DNA of 64,000 nt. It comes from Candidatus Caldilinea saccharophila (GTDB taxonomy: Bacteria; Chloroflexota; Anaerolineae; Caldilineales; Caldilineaceae). The notes beneath the pieces were generated by a model. It searched no databases. It saw only the letters and a list, made by a program, of their open reading frames with translations, and was not told where the DNA came from. Shown in pieces: positions 63,629 through 64,000 of the stretch; position 1 is the first letter of the stretch, and the number at the start of each line of letters is the position of its first letter. The stretch spans positions 1 through 64,000 of the forward strand of contig JADJVW010000060.1 in the NCBI GenBank assembly GCA_016710365.1. The letters are read 5' to 3'. Made by a program: the position numbers and the translations under genes.

Positions 63629-64000
63629 ATGAAAATTGCCTTATTAGGTGCAACTGGACGTACAGGCCGCCATATTTTGCATGCTGCACTGCTGGAAGGG
63701 CAGCAAGTCTCGGTGCTGGTGCGCAACCCGGCCAAACTGACGCCAGACCGCGACCAGGTGACGATCTTCCTGGGCGACGCGCTCGATGCGGAAATGGTGG
63801 CGTACAGTATGCGCGAGTGCGATGTCGTCGGCAGCGCGCTGGGGCTGGCCGACAATGTGGAGCCAGACGCACTCTCGCTCGCCACCGCCAACATCGTCAA
63901 CGCCATGCAGCAGAACGGCATCCAGCGGCTGGTCGTCGTCGCCGGGGCCGGCATTCTGCAAGATCGCCAGGGCGAGCGCCTGCGCATGGAGGCGCCTGAT
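63629..64000 (+). CDS. NAD(P)-binding (NmrA/SDR-a5-like) protein, cut by the window end
   Basis: ATG 63629 with AGAGGA upstream opens a frame that stays open to base 64000 (124 codons). The N-terminal nucleotide-binding motif is IALLGATGRTGRHILHAALL, followed by VSVLVRNPAKL and VGSALGLADN; this GATGxxG pattern and the VRNPAKL stretch are typical of NmrA/atypical SDR proteins that sense or use NAD(P)H. The C-terminal half lies outside the window. It is divergent from the broken SDR gene. Confidence 0.85.
   Translation, partial: MKIALLGATGRTGRHILHAALLEGQQVSVLVRNPAKLTPDRDQVTIFLGDALDAEMVAYSMRECDVVGSALGLADNVEPDALSLATANIVNAMQQNGIQRLVVVAGAGILQDRQGERLRMEAPD

Overview
The window is a high-GC bacterial chromosome segment, most likely from a member of Chloroflexota (Caldilineae/Anaerolineae-like). 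I infer this from the gene mix: a SorC-type regulator with a large polyol/sugar ABC locus, several FGGY kinases, a KamA plus ATP-grasp pair, a cytochrome c/FeS/NrfD module, and an A2M-PbpC pair. No rRNA or tRNA gene was seen, so the assignment rests on gene content only.

Layout. 0-2 kb: a decayed DDE transposase that cuts off a carboxymuconolactone decarboxylase gene. 2.4-5.9 kb: a chromosomal integron, with an IntI-type integrase on the plus strand and a divergent minus-strand cassette array (DHFR/RibD-like reductase, PD-(D/E)XK nuclease, DJ-1/PfpI protein) separated by attC hairpins. 6-15.3 kb: an alpha-2-macroglobulin and a penicillin-binding protein 1C, with a small DUF4160/DUF2442 pair between them. 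15.6-22.5 kb: multiheme cytochrome c, TAT-exported 4Fe-4S protein, NrfD and a Cys-rich membrane protein, next to a NarX/NarL-like two-component system. 22.5-32 kb: MaoC-like protein, GH38 mannosidase, purA, SDR, guaB, aldo/keto reductase, GH1 glucosidase. 32-49.5 kb: a SorC regulator divergent from a long plus-strand locus (HAD phosphatase, binding protein, two permeases, two ATPases, three FGGY kinases, 2-hydroxyacid dehydrogenase, SDR, class II aldolase, glycerol-1-phosphate dehydrogenase, RpiB-like isomerase). This looks like import, phosphorylation, oxidation, isomerisation and cleavage of a polyol or sugar acid. 49.5-54 kb: VTT membrane protein, nucleoside hydrolase, MBL hydrolase, EEP fragment, coiled-coil protein. 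54.3-56.7 kb: an AT-richer C5-methyltransferase/HNH restriction-modification pair. 56.7-58.2 kb: repeats without a convincing gene. 58.2-64 kb: KamA, ATP-grasp ligase, Cys/Met-metabolism PLP enzyme, a broken double SDR, and a NAD(P)-binding protein cut by the window end.

Two properties cut across the window. First, more than a dozen otherwise well-conserved genes are split by single indels, often at homopolymers, which suggests uncorrected long-read sequence; they are annotated here as single genes across the break. Second, intergenic spaces, usually just after stop codons, carry long hairpins made of short repeated words in five families (AATCTC, CGCAGAG, ATCCGCG, CACAGAT, CACAAAG). One copy has been absorbed in frame into the PBP1C transpeptidase domain.
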